Assembly (NCBI GenBank): GCA_003838145.1 | Contig: QYZZ01000118.1 | Span: 1-64,000, forward strand | Direction: 5' to 3' | Length of the DNA: 64,000 nt | Source: Tindallia sp. MSAO_Bac2 | GTDB lineage: Bacteria; Bacillota; Clostridia; Peptostreptococcales; Tindalliaceae | Shown here: positions 51,974 to 60,914 of the stretch, in pieces | Layout: each line of letters opens with the position of its first letter | Numbering within the stretch: position 1 is the stretch's first letter | The notes under the pieces: model-generated | Seen by the model: only the letters and a program-made list of their open reading frames with translations | Database searches by the model: none | Told to the model about the DNA's origin: nothing | Position numbers and translations under genes: made by a program

Positions 51974-53353
51974 ATGAAACGACAAGCTGTTATTCTGGCT
52001 GCTGGAGAAGGAACCCGAATGAAGTCGGATCTTCCCAAGGTGCTGCATCGTGCTGCCGGCATTCCAATGCTCAACCATGTCACCAATCACGCCACCCAGA
52101 TAGGCGTGGAAGACCTGTTTGTCATTGTAGGACATGGTGCTGAGGCTGTGTCCCGATCCCTGCCGGATAATGCCAAAACCGTTCTGCAGGCAGAGCAGAA
52201 AGGAACCGGCCATGCAGTAATGTGTGCCATGGATCAACTGGATCCGGAAGCATTAATCCTGGTGCTTAGCGGAGACGCACCATTAATTAGCGCTCAAACC
52301 CTGGAACAGCTTATCCAAACCCACGAACAGGGAAATTATTCAGCCACTGTTCTTTCCGCCAACCTGGAGGACCCCACCGGCTATGGACGGGTCCTGCGAA
52401 ACGAGTCCACCTGCGATTTGATGGGAATCATCGAAGAAAAAGATGCAACTCCCTGGCAAAAAAGCATTAAGGAAATCAATTCCGGAACCTACTGTTTCAA
52501 GGGAAGCGCATTACTGGACATACTTCCCAAACTAAGTCAGGATAACGCCCAGCAGGAATACTACCTGACGGACACTCTGGCATTGCTGAAAAAAGAAGAC
52601 AAGACCGTTGGTGTCTGCTGTATTGATAATTCAGATGAAATAATGGCCGTCAACACCAGGGTTCAGTTGGCCCAGGTAGAAGCCATTTTCCGAAAACGGA
52701 TTAATCACCGTCATATGATGAACGGCGTTACCATGATTCATCCGGAAAACACCTACATAGACCATAACGTGGTTATCGGAAAGGATACAGTTATTGAAGC
52801 CGGCGCCATCATTGAATGCGGTACCATTATAGGAGAAAACTGCCACATCGGACACAACACCCGCATCAGTGACAGCTTTATCGAATCCGGCGTCACCATT
52901 ACCAGCTCAACGGTTATCAGCAGCCGCGTGGGCGAAAGAACCACCGTCGGTCCCTATGCCTATCTGCGGCCCGGTTCCTGCATCGGAAAACGGGTGCGCA
53001 TCGGTGACTTTGTGGAAGTAAAAAACTCCACCATAGGTGACGATTCAACATCAGCCCACCTGGCATACATTGGTGATGCGAAAATCGGTAAAAACGTAAA
53101 TGTGGGATGCGGTGTGGTATTTGTTAATTACGATGGTAAGAAAAAACATCAGACCATAGTAAAGGACAACGTCTTTGTCGGCAGCAATTCCAATCTGGTA
53201 GCCCCGGTAACCGTTGGAGAGAATGCCTTTGTGGCAGCAGGGTCCACCATTACCGAAGATGTCCCGGCAGAAGCCCTGGCCATCGCCCGAAGCCGACAGA
53301 CTAACAAAGAAGAATGGACTGGAAAAGCAGATGATAAAGCAGTTAAAAGTTGA
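51974..53353 (+). CDS. glmU: Bifunctional GlmU (uridyltransferase and acetyltransferase)
   Basis: GlmU makes UDP-GlcNAc for the cell wall. The 459-residue protein has the N-terminal pyrophosphorylase motif LAAGEGTRMKSDLPKVLH (residues 7-24) and, from about residue 250, the left-handed beta-helix with hexapeptide repeats (VVIGKDTVIEAGAIIE...). The acetyltransferase histidine and lysine region (RPGSCIGKRVRIGDFVEVKN) is intact. Start after AGAGGTG. The gene lies between spoVG and prs, as in B. subtilis. Confidence 0.97.
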   Translation: MKRQAVILAAGEGTRMKSDLPKVLHRAAGIPMLNHVTNHATQIGVEDLFVIVGHGAEAVSRSLPDNAKTVLQAEQKGTGHAVMCAMDQLDPEALILVLSGDAPLISAQTLEQLIQTHEQGNYSATVLSANLEDPTGYGRVLRNESTCDLMGIIEEKDATPWQKSIKEINSGTYCFKGSALLDILPKLSQDNAQQEYYLTDTLALLKKEDKTVGVCCIDNSDEIMAVNTRVQLAQVEAIFRKRINHRHMMNGVTMIHPENTYIDHNVVIGKDTVIEAGAIIECGTIIGENCHIGHNTRISDSFIESGVTITSSTVISSRVGERTTVGPYAYLRPGSCIGKRVRIGDFVEVKNSTIGDDSTSAHLAYIGDAKIGKNVNVGCGVVFVNYDGKKKHQTIVKDNVFVGSNSNLVAPVTVGENAFVAAGSTITEDVPAEALAIARSRQTNKEEWTGKADDKAVKS

Positions 53354-53667
53354 TAAAGCAGTTAAATCCCTCTCCCCCGGAGGGTGAGGGGGGAAGAACC
53401 CATTTAACCACGAAGGACACAAAGGGGCACGAAGGAAAGATTAAAACCTTTTAAGCAAGTCACCACTCGCTGGTGATCTGGTAGCAAGCTGTTAGTCCTC
53501 TCTCCCCTGGTGGTAAGACAGTTAATCAGTTAAATCCCTTCATGGCCTGGTGGTAAGACAGTTAATTAGTTAAGTCCCCTCTCCCCTGGCGGGAGAGGGT
53601 TAGGGTGAGGGGGAAAAGAATTTCCCTAATCCTTAACCCCTACAATATAAGGAGGAGCAAATTAAAA
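53354..53667. repeat. Repeat-mosaic spacer glmU-prs
   Basis: A 314-bp stretch without a gene: a shortened Rep5 (53367-53394), a Rep1 unit (53403-53438), then a stretch in which CCTGGTGGTAAGACAGTTAAT occurs twice (about 53507-53575), each piece resembling half of Rep5, and a full Rep5 (53577-53613). The prs ribosome binding site AAGGAGGAGC follows. Confidence 0.7.
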
Positions 53668-54615
53668 ATGAATATGAGTGGTAACGAAATCAAAATTTTT
53701 ACCGGAAATTCCAATCCATCCCTGGCGGCGGAAATCGCCAGAGAACTGGAAGTCCCCCTGGGGCGTGCACTGGTGAGCACCTTCAGCGATGGTGAAATAG
53801 CCGTAAATATTAACGAAACCGTTCGGGGAGCCGATGTATTTGTGGTTCAGCCCACCTGTCCCCCGGTGAACGATGCCATTATGGAACTGTTAATTATGAT
53901 CGATGCCATGAAAAGAGCTTCCGCTGGGCGGATCACCGCCGTGCTTCCATATTATGGATATGCGCGCCAGGATCGGAAGGCAAAAGCCAGAGATCCCATC
54001 ACTGCCAAGCTGGTGGCAGATCTGCTGACCACCGCCGGCGCTGACCGCCTCCTCAGCATGGACTTGCACGCTCCTCAGATCCAGGGATACTTCAACATTC
54101 CGGTGGATCATCTGTTGGGGGTTCCGATTCTGGTGGAATATTTCAAGGCCAAAGAAATTGACAACCCGGTAATTGTTTCCCCGGACATGGGAAGCGTTAC
54201 CCGGGCCAGAAACTTTGCACATTATCTGGAAGCTCCCATTGCCATTATTGACAAACGACGACCGAAGGACAACGTAGCAGAAGTAATGAACATCATCGGA
54301 GACATTCACGGGAAAACAGCCATTCTGGTAGACGATATGATCGACACCGCCGGCACCATCACCAAAGCAGCTGATGCGCTGATGAACTTTGGTGCTACTG
54401 ATGTATATGCATGCTGTACCCATCCGATTTTTTCCGGCTCCGCCATCGAACGGATTAAAAACTCGAAAATCAGAGAACTGGTAGCCTGCAACACAATACC
54501 ACTGCCGGAAAACAAACGTATCGATAAAATATCCACGGTTTCTGTGGCGCCGGTATTTGCGGAAGCAATCAGCCGTATTTACAGCAACAAATCCGTCAGC
54601 ACCCTTTTTGACTAA
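53668..54615 (+). CDS. prs: Ribose-phosphate pyrophosphokinase
   Basis: Prs makes PRPP for nucleotide, histidine and NAD synthesis. The 315-residue protein has [31 protein letters not shown] (about residues 41-57), [12 protein letters not shown] (about 128-139) and the PRPP loop [11 protein letters not shown] (about 220-230). ATG at 53668 follows AAGGAGGAGC, so the longer frame from 53605, which reads through a Rep5 repeat, is not used. It is followed 24 nt later by pth. Confidence 0.97.
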   Translation: MNMSGNEIKIFTGNSNPSLAAEIARELEVPLGRALVSTFSDGEIAVNINETVRGADVFVVQPTCPPVNDAIMELLIMIDAMKRASAGRITAVLPYYGYARQDRKAKARDPITAKLVADLLTTAGADRLLSMDLHAPQIQGYFNIPVDHLLGVPILVEYFKAKEIDNPVIVSPDMGSVTRARNFAHYLEAPIAIIDKRRPKDNVAEVMNIIGDIHGKTAILVDDMIDTAGTITKAADALMNFGATDVYACCTHPIFSGSAIERIKNSKIRELVACNTIPLPENKRIDKISTVSVAPVFAEAISRIYSNKSVSTLFD

Positions 54616-54639
54616 AAGAAAGGAAGGAACAGCCAACTC

Positions 54640-55233
54640 ATGATTATACTGGTCGGCCTGGGCAATCCCGGCGGAAAATACGATGCCACCCGGCACAATA
54701 TCGGATTTCATGTTATCGATGCCCTGGCCAGGAACCATCATACAGAAGTCAAAGGGAAGAAATTCAATTCCCTTTACGGAGAAATTCGTATCGGAACAGA
54801 AAAAGTCATACTCGTAAAACCTCAAACATATATGAACCGCAGCGGGGACAGCGTTGGCGCCTGGATGCGGTATTTTGACCTGCCGGAAGAAAACCTTCTG
54901 GTTATTTATGATGACATGGACTTCGCTCCCGGCGAAATAAAACTCCGGGCAAAAGGCAGCGGCGGGACCCACAACGGCATGAAGTCTATTATTCAGCATC
55001 TGGGAAACAGCAATTTTCCGCGGCTTCGCATGGGCATCGGAAAACCCCTGTGGCAAAGCGCTGCCCAGTATGTTTTAAGCCGCTTCACGCCGGAAGAAAT
55101 ACCCATCATGCAGGAGTCCATCAAAGAAGCTGCAGAAGCCGTCGAAACCTTTGTCCGGGATGGCATTCAAATCGCCATGAACCGCTACAACACTAAAAAA
55201 GAGCCTAAACAGCCAAAGGAACCACAGGAGTAA
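54640..55233 (+). CDS. pth: Peptidyl-tRNA hydrolase
   Basis: Pth (SpoVC) recycles peptidyl-tRNA. The 197-residue enzyme has GLGNPGGKYDATRHNIGF (about residues 6-23) with the catalytic histidine, KPQTYMNRSG (about 66-75), and DDMDFAPGEIKLR followed by GGTHNGMKS. All are intact. The start follows AAAGGAAGG, and the gene lies close behind prs. After the stop begins a 631-bp repeat region before mfd. Confidence 0.96.
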   Translation: MIILVGLGNPGGKYDATRHNIGFHVIDALARNHHTEVKGKKFNSLYGEIRIGTEKVILVKPQTYMNRSGDSVGAWMRYFDLPEENLLVIYDDMDFAPGEIKLRAKGSGGTHNGMKSIIQHLGNSNFPRLRMGIGKPLWQSAAQYVLSRFTPEEIPIMQESIKEAAEAVETFVRDGIQIAMNRYNTKKEPKQPKEPQE

Positions 55234-55273
55234 CACACAGGGTAACACAGGGGGACGGTTCTTTTGTGTTTTG
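55234..55273. repeat. Short repeat phrase after pth
   Basis: CACAGGGTAACACAGGGGGA followed by CGGTTCTTTTGTG resembles a degenerate Rep6 end. Nothing else is seen. Confidence 0.4.
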
Positions 55274-55502
55274 CATGCCTTCCTTGCTCCTGGTTCTAAC
55301 CGGAAGCTCATTCCCTTAGCTGAGAAAACCTCTGTGCCTTGCCGTTGTTTCCGTCTACCCGCCCGAATCGCCCTCCTGGCTTAGCGGGCGGCAGTGCGAC
55401 GTCCTGTCGCACTGTACGACGCAAACTGCCGTCCATGCACCGGGTTTTCTTGCAGCACAGTCATATGCTTCCTTGAAGAACTCAGGAGCTTCAGTCGGCA
55501 TA
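55274..55502 (-). ncRNA. Candidate structured RNA element, copy 3 (compact)
   Basis: A reversed, shorter homologue of the elements at 1-461 and 7433-7911. P0: TATGCC (complement of 55497-55502) with GGCATG (complement of 55274-55279), where copy 2 has TGTGCC/GGCGCA; the three differences all preserve pairing. P1 (GCTCCTG..CAGGAGC, 55286-55292 and 55483-55489) and P2 (AGAAAACC..GGTTTTCT) are kept. The long GGTTAAGC arm is missing and is replaced by a different hairpin, CAGTGCGAC..GTCGCACTG. The core phrase AAACCCGGTGCATGGACGG is unchanged. Confidence 0.6.
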
Positions 55503-55864
55503 ATTGTTTCTACAAGCCTTTGAATTTAATTATCCATTATCAATTGTCAACTATCAATTTGCTTTTGCCCATTGTCTGCTAAAGCACTGGTTCAGCTCCT
55601 CGATCTATATGTTTTCTTCGCGCCCTTTGAGCCCTTCGTGGTTAAATGTTTTATATCTTTTAATCTTATGACTTCAATCTTTTGAACTTTCACTTATAAC
55701 TTATAACTTATTAACCTATTAACTGCTTTTTATGTTTTCTTCGCGCCCCTTTGCGTTCTTCGCGGTTAAAAGCTTTGATCTTTTAATCTTTTGACTTTAA
55801 TCACTTGAACTTTTAACTTTCAACTTTTAACTTAAACTATTAACTGCCTTTAAAGGAGTATCCC
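55503..55864. repeat. Repeat-mosaic spacer upstream of mfd with an RNA-element fragment
   Basis: Contains Rep2 units (about 55527-55562), a reversed fragment of the structured element (55568-55602, the segment GCTGAACCAGTGCTTTAGCA), two reversed Rep1 units (55615-55646 and 55736-55769), and Rep7-like TATAAC runs (about 55685-55715 and 55810-55850). No gene is visible. Confidence 0.7.
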
Positions 55865-58800
55865 ATGAACGGTAAAAGCACCTTGCTTCCATTGAAAGAA
55901 TCCATAGAGTTTCAACAACTTATGGAAGCCCTTAATCGAAAAGAACAAACCATTGGCCTTTATGGCCTGCTGGACGGACAGAAAGCCCACCTGACGGCGG
56001 GCGTTTTTGCTGAGCATCAGAATCAGATACTTATGATCACAGAAACAGAAACCCAGGCCAGAGAACTGATGGAAGACCTGCGCTTTTTCTCTCCGGTGGA
56101 GCCGATGCTGTTTTCCGGCAGAGAATGGGCACTGCACGAATCAGCCACCATCGGCGGCTTTCAGGCAGAAGATCGGCTAAAAGCCCTGGCGACCCTATGC
56201 CGCCAGAGCCCTTCTATTGTTACAGCTTCCATGGAAGCCCTGCTGATTAAACTGCCCCCGCCGGAACTGTTTCAAAAACTTCAGCTGCATCTGTCCGTCG
56301 GCCAGGAAACAGATCTGAAAGAACTGCTGGAAACCCTCTATTATCAGGGATACCAGCGAAAGGACCAGGTGGAGGAAAAAGGAGATTTCAGCCTTCGGGG
56401 AGACATTATCGATATCTTCCCACCCATGGAAGAAAAACCCCTGCGTATCGAACTCTTTGATGAAGAAGTCGACTCCCTGCGCCGCTTCGACCCAGCCACG
56501 CAGCAGTCCGTGGAAAAAATCCAAAGCGTTAACCTTCATCCTGCCACAGAATGGATTGCCTTGCCAAAACATCAGCAGCGGCTGAAAGAATACCTGCAGG
56601 AAGAATACAAGGCTTTATCCCAAAAGAAATCAGCCCCTCCCCGGACAAAGCAAATCCTTGCACAGACTCTGGAAAAAATGGAACATAACTGGTCCGGAAA
56701 AGAAATTGAAGGATTCCAGTCCACGGTTTACGGCCATGGCTATTCCTTGCTGGATTATCTGCAGCCGGGAGCCACGGTTATCCTGGACGAACCCCTCCGA
56801 CTGAAAACCGCAGCGGAAAACACCATGGATCAGTGGAAAGATCGTATCGCTGCACTTCTGGAAGAAGGTGAGATTCTTCCGCAGCGCAGTCAGTGCCTGT
56901 TGGAAGCCAGTGATCTTCAAAAAGCCATAAAAAAACACACCGTTCTGACCATGGATTTATTGCCGCGAAGCCAGGCAGACTATCCGCCGGAGAGTGTTGT
57001 TAACTTTACCACCCGGGGGATCCCCTCTTTTCAGGGAAAAATCAGCTATTTGCTGGAGGAACTGCAAAATCTCCTGAAAAAAAACAACCGGATTATTTTG
57101 CTGACACCGGGAAAGGAAAAAGCCCTTAAACTGCTGGAAACCATCCGGGAAGCTTCATTACCGGTGCAATACCTGGTAAAGGATCCTCAAAGCGAGGATG
57201 AAATGCCCCGGGGCATGATCTATATTATCCGGGGAAGCATTCATAAAGGTTTTGAGTACGTTAATGCCGGACTCCACATCATGTCGGATCTGGAAATTTT
57301 CGGTGCCCATAAAAAGAAAAAACCCCGTCGTACCAGGCAGGAAGGCAGACCACTGCAATCCTTTGTGGAGCTGAAACCTGGAAGCTATGTGGTTCATGAA
57401 AATCATGGAATTGGTCAGTACCTTGGCATTGAAAGCCTTACCGTAGACGGCATTACCAAAGACTACCTGAAGATAGGATATGCCGGAGCCGACCACCTCT
57501 ATGTCCCCACGGATCAGATGGATCTGATCCAGAAATACATCGGCAGCGAAGACCGGGCACCTAAAATGAACCGGATGGGCGGCGCGGAATGGACCCGTAC
57601 CAAAACCAAAGTTCAGAAAGCCATTGAAGATATGGCAGATGAATTGCTGGAGCTGTATGCCAAAAGAAAAAGGCAGAAAGGCTATGCTTTTGGTAAAGAT
57701 ACTGAAATGCAGGAACAGTTTGAATACCTGTTTCCTTATGAAGAAACCCCGGACCAGCTGAAAGCCATCAAAGAAGTCAAATCCGACATGGAAAGAGAAC
57801 GACCCATGGACCGCCTTCTCTGCGGCGATGTGGGCTACGGAAAAACCGAAGTGGCTCTCAGAGCCGTTTTCAAAGCCGTTGCCGACAGCAAACAGGCGGC
57901 CGTACTGGTTCCCACCACTATTCTGGCCCAGCAGCATTTCAACACCTTTCGGGAACGCTTCGGCCCCTTCCCCATCAAGGTGGAAATGCTCAGCCGTTTT
58001 CGCACCGCCGCCCAACAGCGAAAACTGCTGAAAGATCTGAAAAACGGCATCGTGGACGTGGTAATAGGAACCCACCGCCTGCTTTCTCAGGATGTGATCT
58101 TTAAAGACCTGGGGCTGTTGGTAGTGGATGAAGAACAGCGTTTTGGCGTAAAACACAAAGAACGGCTTAAACGGTTAAAGGCCAATGTGGACGTACTGAC
58201 CCTGTCGGCAACCCCTATTCCCCGAACCCTGCATATGGCCATGGTGGGAATCCGGGACATGAGCGTTATCGAAGATCCGCCGGAAGAACGCTTTCCGGTA
58301 CAAACCTATGTGGTGCCCTACAATCCGTCTTTGGTGGCAGATGCCATCGAACGGGAAGTCAGCCGCAGCGGCCAGGTCTATTACGTTTATAACCGGGTGG
58401 AAGGCATTTATTCCGTTGCCAACGGTCTGGCAAGACGTTTTCCGCATCTCCGCATTGGTGTCGGGCATGGCCAGATGAACGAAAACGAACTGGAAAAACT
58501 GATGCTGGACTACTACGAAGGAGCTTATGACGTACTGGTATGCACCACCATCATCGAAAACGGCCTGGACATCCCCAATGTCAACACCATCATGATCCAG
58601 AATGCAGACCAGCTGGGGCTGTCACAGCTTTACCAGCTCCGTGGCCGGGTAGGGCGCTCCAATCGTCAGGGATACGCCTACCTGATGGTGGAAAAAGGAA
58701 AAATGCTGACAGAAATAGCCGAAAAGCGGCTAAAAGCCATCAAAGAATTCACTGAATTTGGCGCCGGTTTTAAAATCGCCATGCGGGACCTGGAAATCCG

Positions 58801-59401
58801 TGGCGCCGGCAACCTCCTGGGGGGAGAGCAACATGGCCATATGGCCGCCATCGGTTACGACCTCTATGTCAAGCTGCTGGAAGAAACCATCCAGAAAACC
58901 CGGGGAGAGGCAGTGGAAAAAGAGCCGGAAGTATCCATCGAACTGAACGTGGATGCCTATCTGCCGGAAACCTATATCCGAAATCCGGGCCATAAGGTGG
59001 AAATATACAAAAAAATTGCGGCCATCCGAAGCCGGGAAGACTGGATGGAAGTGGAGACAGAAGTTGAAGACCGCTTTGGAGACCTTCCCGCCATCGTCCG
59101 GAACCTTCTGCTGATATCCTATATCAAAGCCCTGGCAATGAAAGGCGGAATGGAAAACATCATCCAGCGGGAGAGCCGGGTTCGAATGCAGTTGGCCACT
59201 GGAAAACCCATTCAGCCGGAAAGCGTGGCAAGGGTTATGCACGAATACGGAAATCGCATCGACTTCAATGCCGGCACTCAGCCTCATTTTCTTTACAAGC
59301 CGAAAAAACTGGAACAAAGTGCATTGCTGCAGGAGATAAAAGAATTGATGGAAACCTATGCGGAATCAAGTGAGAATGATGAATTGAGAGCGATGAATTA
59401 G
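55865..59401 (+). CDS. mfd: Transcription-repair coupling factor
   Basis: Mfd removes stalled RNA polymerase and recruits UvrA. The 1178-residue protein has the usual layout: an N-terminal UvrB-like region, the RNA polymerase interaction domain around ELKPGSYVVHENHGIGQYLG (about 495-515), the RecG-like translocase with Walker A GDVGYGKTEVALRA (about 656-669), DEEQRFGVKH (about 757-766), SATPIPRTLH, and the C-terminal D7 TRCF domain (from about 1010). All motifs are intact. The start follows AAAGGAG. It lies after pth as in B. subtilis. Confidence 0.97.
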   Translation: MNGKSTLLPLKESIEFQQLMEALNRKEQTIGLYGLLDGQKAHLTAGVFAEHQNQILMITETETQARELMEDLRFFSPVEPMLFSGREWALHESATIGGFQAEDRLKALATLCRQSPSIVTASMEALLIKLPPPELFQKLQLHLSVGQETDLKELLETLYYQGYQRKDQVEEKGDFSLRGDIIDIFPPMEEKPLRIELFDEEVDSLRRFDPATQQSVEKIQSVNLHPATEWIALPKHQQRLKEYLQEEYKALSQKKSAPPRTKQILAQTLEKMEHNWSGKEIEGFQSTVYGHGYSLLDYLQPGATVILDEPLRLKTAAENTMDQWKDRIAALLEEGEILPQRSQCLLEASDLQKAIKKHTVLTMDLLPRSQADYPPESVVNFTTRGIPSFQGKISYLLEELQNLLKKNNRIILLTPGKEKALKLLETIREASLPVQYLVKDPQSEDEMPRGMIYIIRGSIHKGFEYVNAGLHIMSDLEIFGAHKKKKPRRTRQEGRPLQSFVELKPGSYVVHENHGIGQYLGIESLTVDGITKDYLKIGYAGADHLYVPTDQMDLIQKYIGSEDRAPKMNRMGGAEWTRTKTKVQKAIEDMADELLELYAKRKRQKGYAFGKDTEMQEQFEYLFPYEETPDQLKAIKEVKSDMERERPMDRLLCGDVGYGKTEVALRAVFKAVADSKQAAVLVPTTILAQQHFNTFRERFGPFPIKVEMLSRFRTAAQQRKLLKDLKNGIVDVVIGTHRLLSQDVIFKDLGLLVVDEEQRFGVKHKERLKRLKANVDVLTLSATPIPRTLHMAMVGIRDMSVIEDPPEERFPVQTYVVPYNPSLVADAIEREVSRSGQVYYVYNRVEGIYSVANGLARRFPHLRIGVGHGQMNENELEKLMLDYYEGAYDVLVCTTIIENGLDIPNVNTIMIQNADQLGLSQLYQLRGRVGRSNRQGYAYLMVEKGKMLTEIAEKRLKAIKEFTEFGAGFKIAMRDLEIRGAGNLLGGEQHGHMAAIGYDLYVKLLEETIQKTRGEAVEKEPEVSIELNVDAYLPETYIRNPGHKVEIYKKIAAIRSREDWMEVETEVEDRFGDLPAIVRNLLLISYIKALAMKGGMENIIQRESRVRMQLATGKPIQPESVARVMHEYGNRIDFNAGTQPHFLYKPKKLEQSALLQEIKELMETYAESSENDELRAMN

Positions 59402-59677
59402 AAACAAGGTCAAAAGATTAAAACAAAGCGATTAACCGCAAAGGACGCAAAGGGGCGCGAAGGAAAAGATTAAGTTCAAGGTCAAAAGAAGTAGCAAGTA
59501 ACCACGAAGGACACGAAGGGGCGCGAAGGAAAAGATTAAGGGAGGCACAGCCATTGTGCCTCTTGAAAAAATTACAAACTCCTATATAATGAAAAAGGAA
59601 GCACCGGGGACATGAGGCAATGGACTCTGTCCCTACTGTGTTTTAAACCACTTTGCAAATTGAAAGGAAGATTTCAG
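59402..59677. repeat. Spacer mfd-foldase with two Rep1 units and a degenerate Rep6
   Basis: Two Rep1 units in the same orientation (59431-59467 and 59498-59534) and a Rep6-like phrase ending TCCCTACTGTG (about 59599-59641). The frame of the next gene is open through this part but has no coding character. Confidence 0.65.
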
Positions 59678-60625
59678 ATGAATAAACGAACTATTGCAGC
59701 GATTCTCGTGACATTGCTGCTGTTAACAACACTTTTAGCAGGCTGCGGTAATGGCAACGGCATTCCCGATGACGCCATTGCAACCGTAAATGGTGAACCT
59801 ATTGCCATGCAGGACTACGAAAGCACACTGGCACTGATGAAAATGAATTATGAAACAGAGCTGGGTGCCGATCTTTTTGAAGACGAAGACAGCGAAGAAG
59901 GCATGACCTTGCTGGACACCATTAAAGAACAGGTGCTGGAGCGAATGATCTTTACGGAAATCATTCTGCAGGAAGCGCAGTCCAAAGACCTGGCCATCGA
60001 TGATGATGAACTGGATGAAACCATGGAAATGTTCTGGGACTTCATGGGAGAAGATGCCGAAATGATGACATTTCTTGAAGAAAACAACATCGACGAGGAC
60101 TTTTTCCGCCAGGAAATGTCCCGGGAGCTGCTGATGATCGAGTATCAGCAGCACTATCTGGAAACCATGGAAGTAAGCGACGAAGATGCACGTGAATTCT
60201 ATGAAAACAATCAGGACATGTTCACCAGCGACCAGGTTCAGGCCAGTCATATTTTGGTGGAAACTGAAGAAGAAGCCATTGAAATCAAAGAGCAGCTGGA
60301 CGAAGGAGCAGACTTTGCCCAATTGGCACAGACTTTTTCTATGTGCCCCTCCTCCGCTGAAGGCGGAGACCTGGGAATGTTCCCAAGAGGAAGCATGGTG
60401 CCCCCCTTTGAAGAAGCAGCTTTTAGCATGGAGCCGGGAGAAATAAGCGATCCGGTTCAGACAGATTTTGGATACCACATTATCATGGTAACAGAGCGCA
60501 TCCGCGAAGAACAGGGTTTTGAAGAAATGCAGGAACAAATTAAGCAGCAGATCCGGCAGGAATCCCTTCAAAACCATATTGAACAACTGAGAGAAGCAGC
60601 AGAAATTAATAAAAGAGAACTGTAA
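59678..60625 (+). CDS. PrsA/SurA-like peptidyl-prolyl isomerase lipoprotein
   Basis: A 315-residue exported foldase. Residues 1-23 form a lipoprotein signal with the lipobox LLAGC (Cys23). A SurA N-like helical domain follows (about 35-175), then a parvulin domain beginning [12 protein letters not shown] (about 190-285) with the usual [17 protein letters not shown] segment. The sequence is very acidic. It helps exported proteins fold outside the membrane. The ATG at 59678 is chosen for its GAAAGGAAG site and signal peptide. In B. subtilis this position holds spoVT. Confidence 0.92.
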   Translation: MNKRTIAAILVTLLLLTTLLAGCGNGNGIPDDAIATVNGEPIAMQDYESTLALMKMNYETELGADLFEDEDSEEGMTLLDTIKEQVLERMIFTEIILQEAQSKDLAIDDDELDETMEMFWDFMGEDAEMMTFLEENNIDEDFFRQEMSRELLMIEYQQHYLETMEVSDEDAREFYENNQDMFTSDQVQASHILVETEEEAIEIKEQLDEGADFAQLAQTFSMCPSSAEGGDLGMFPRGSMVPPFEEAAFSMEPGEISDPVQTDFGYHIIMVTERIREEQGFEEMQEQIKQQIRQESLQNHIEQLREAAEINKREL

Positions 60626-60914
60626 AAGCAGGTTACAGGTAAAGAGGTTATAGGTAAAATTCCTTTTTTGTTGGTATGTTAGCAGTGTAATCCCCTCTCC
60701 CTTGACGGGAGAGGGTTAGGGAGAGGGTGAATCCTCCTCCAATGCTTGCCCTATTACCTATAACCTGCTCCCTTTTAACCTGCATCTAAAGGCACTGTGG
60801 GGACGTGAGGTCATTTGCTCCATGGTTTTCGGGGCAAAGGAGCTCCGTCCCCACTGTGACTTTAATAACTGCTTTTAACAACTGCTTTTAACTGATTTAC
60901 TCGTGGAGGTAACT
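60626..60914. repeat. Repeat-mosaic spacer foldase-flippase
   Basis: Rep7 units (about 60630-60660), a full Rep5 (60691-60730), further Rep7 (about 60752-60776), a Rep6 palindrome (about 60788-60863), and two short repeats AACTGCTTTTAAC before the ribosome binding site. Confidence 0.75.

Noticed and set aside
53605-53667. Longer N-terminus of Prs
   Set aside because: It would read through a Rep5 repeat and lacks a ribosome binding site, while AAGGAGG stands before 53668.
54640-54700. Possible frameshift between prs and pth
   Set aside because: Both genes have complete ends and normal lengths; the short gap is an ordinary operon spacing.
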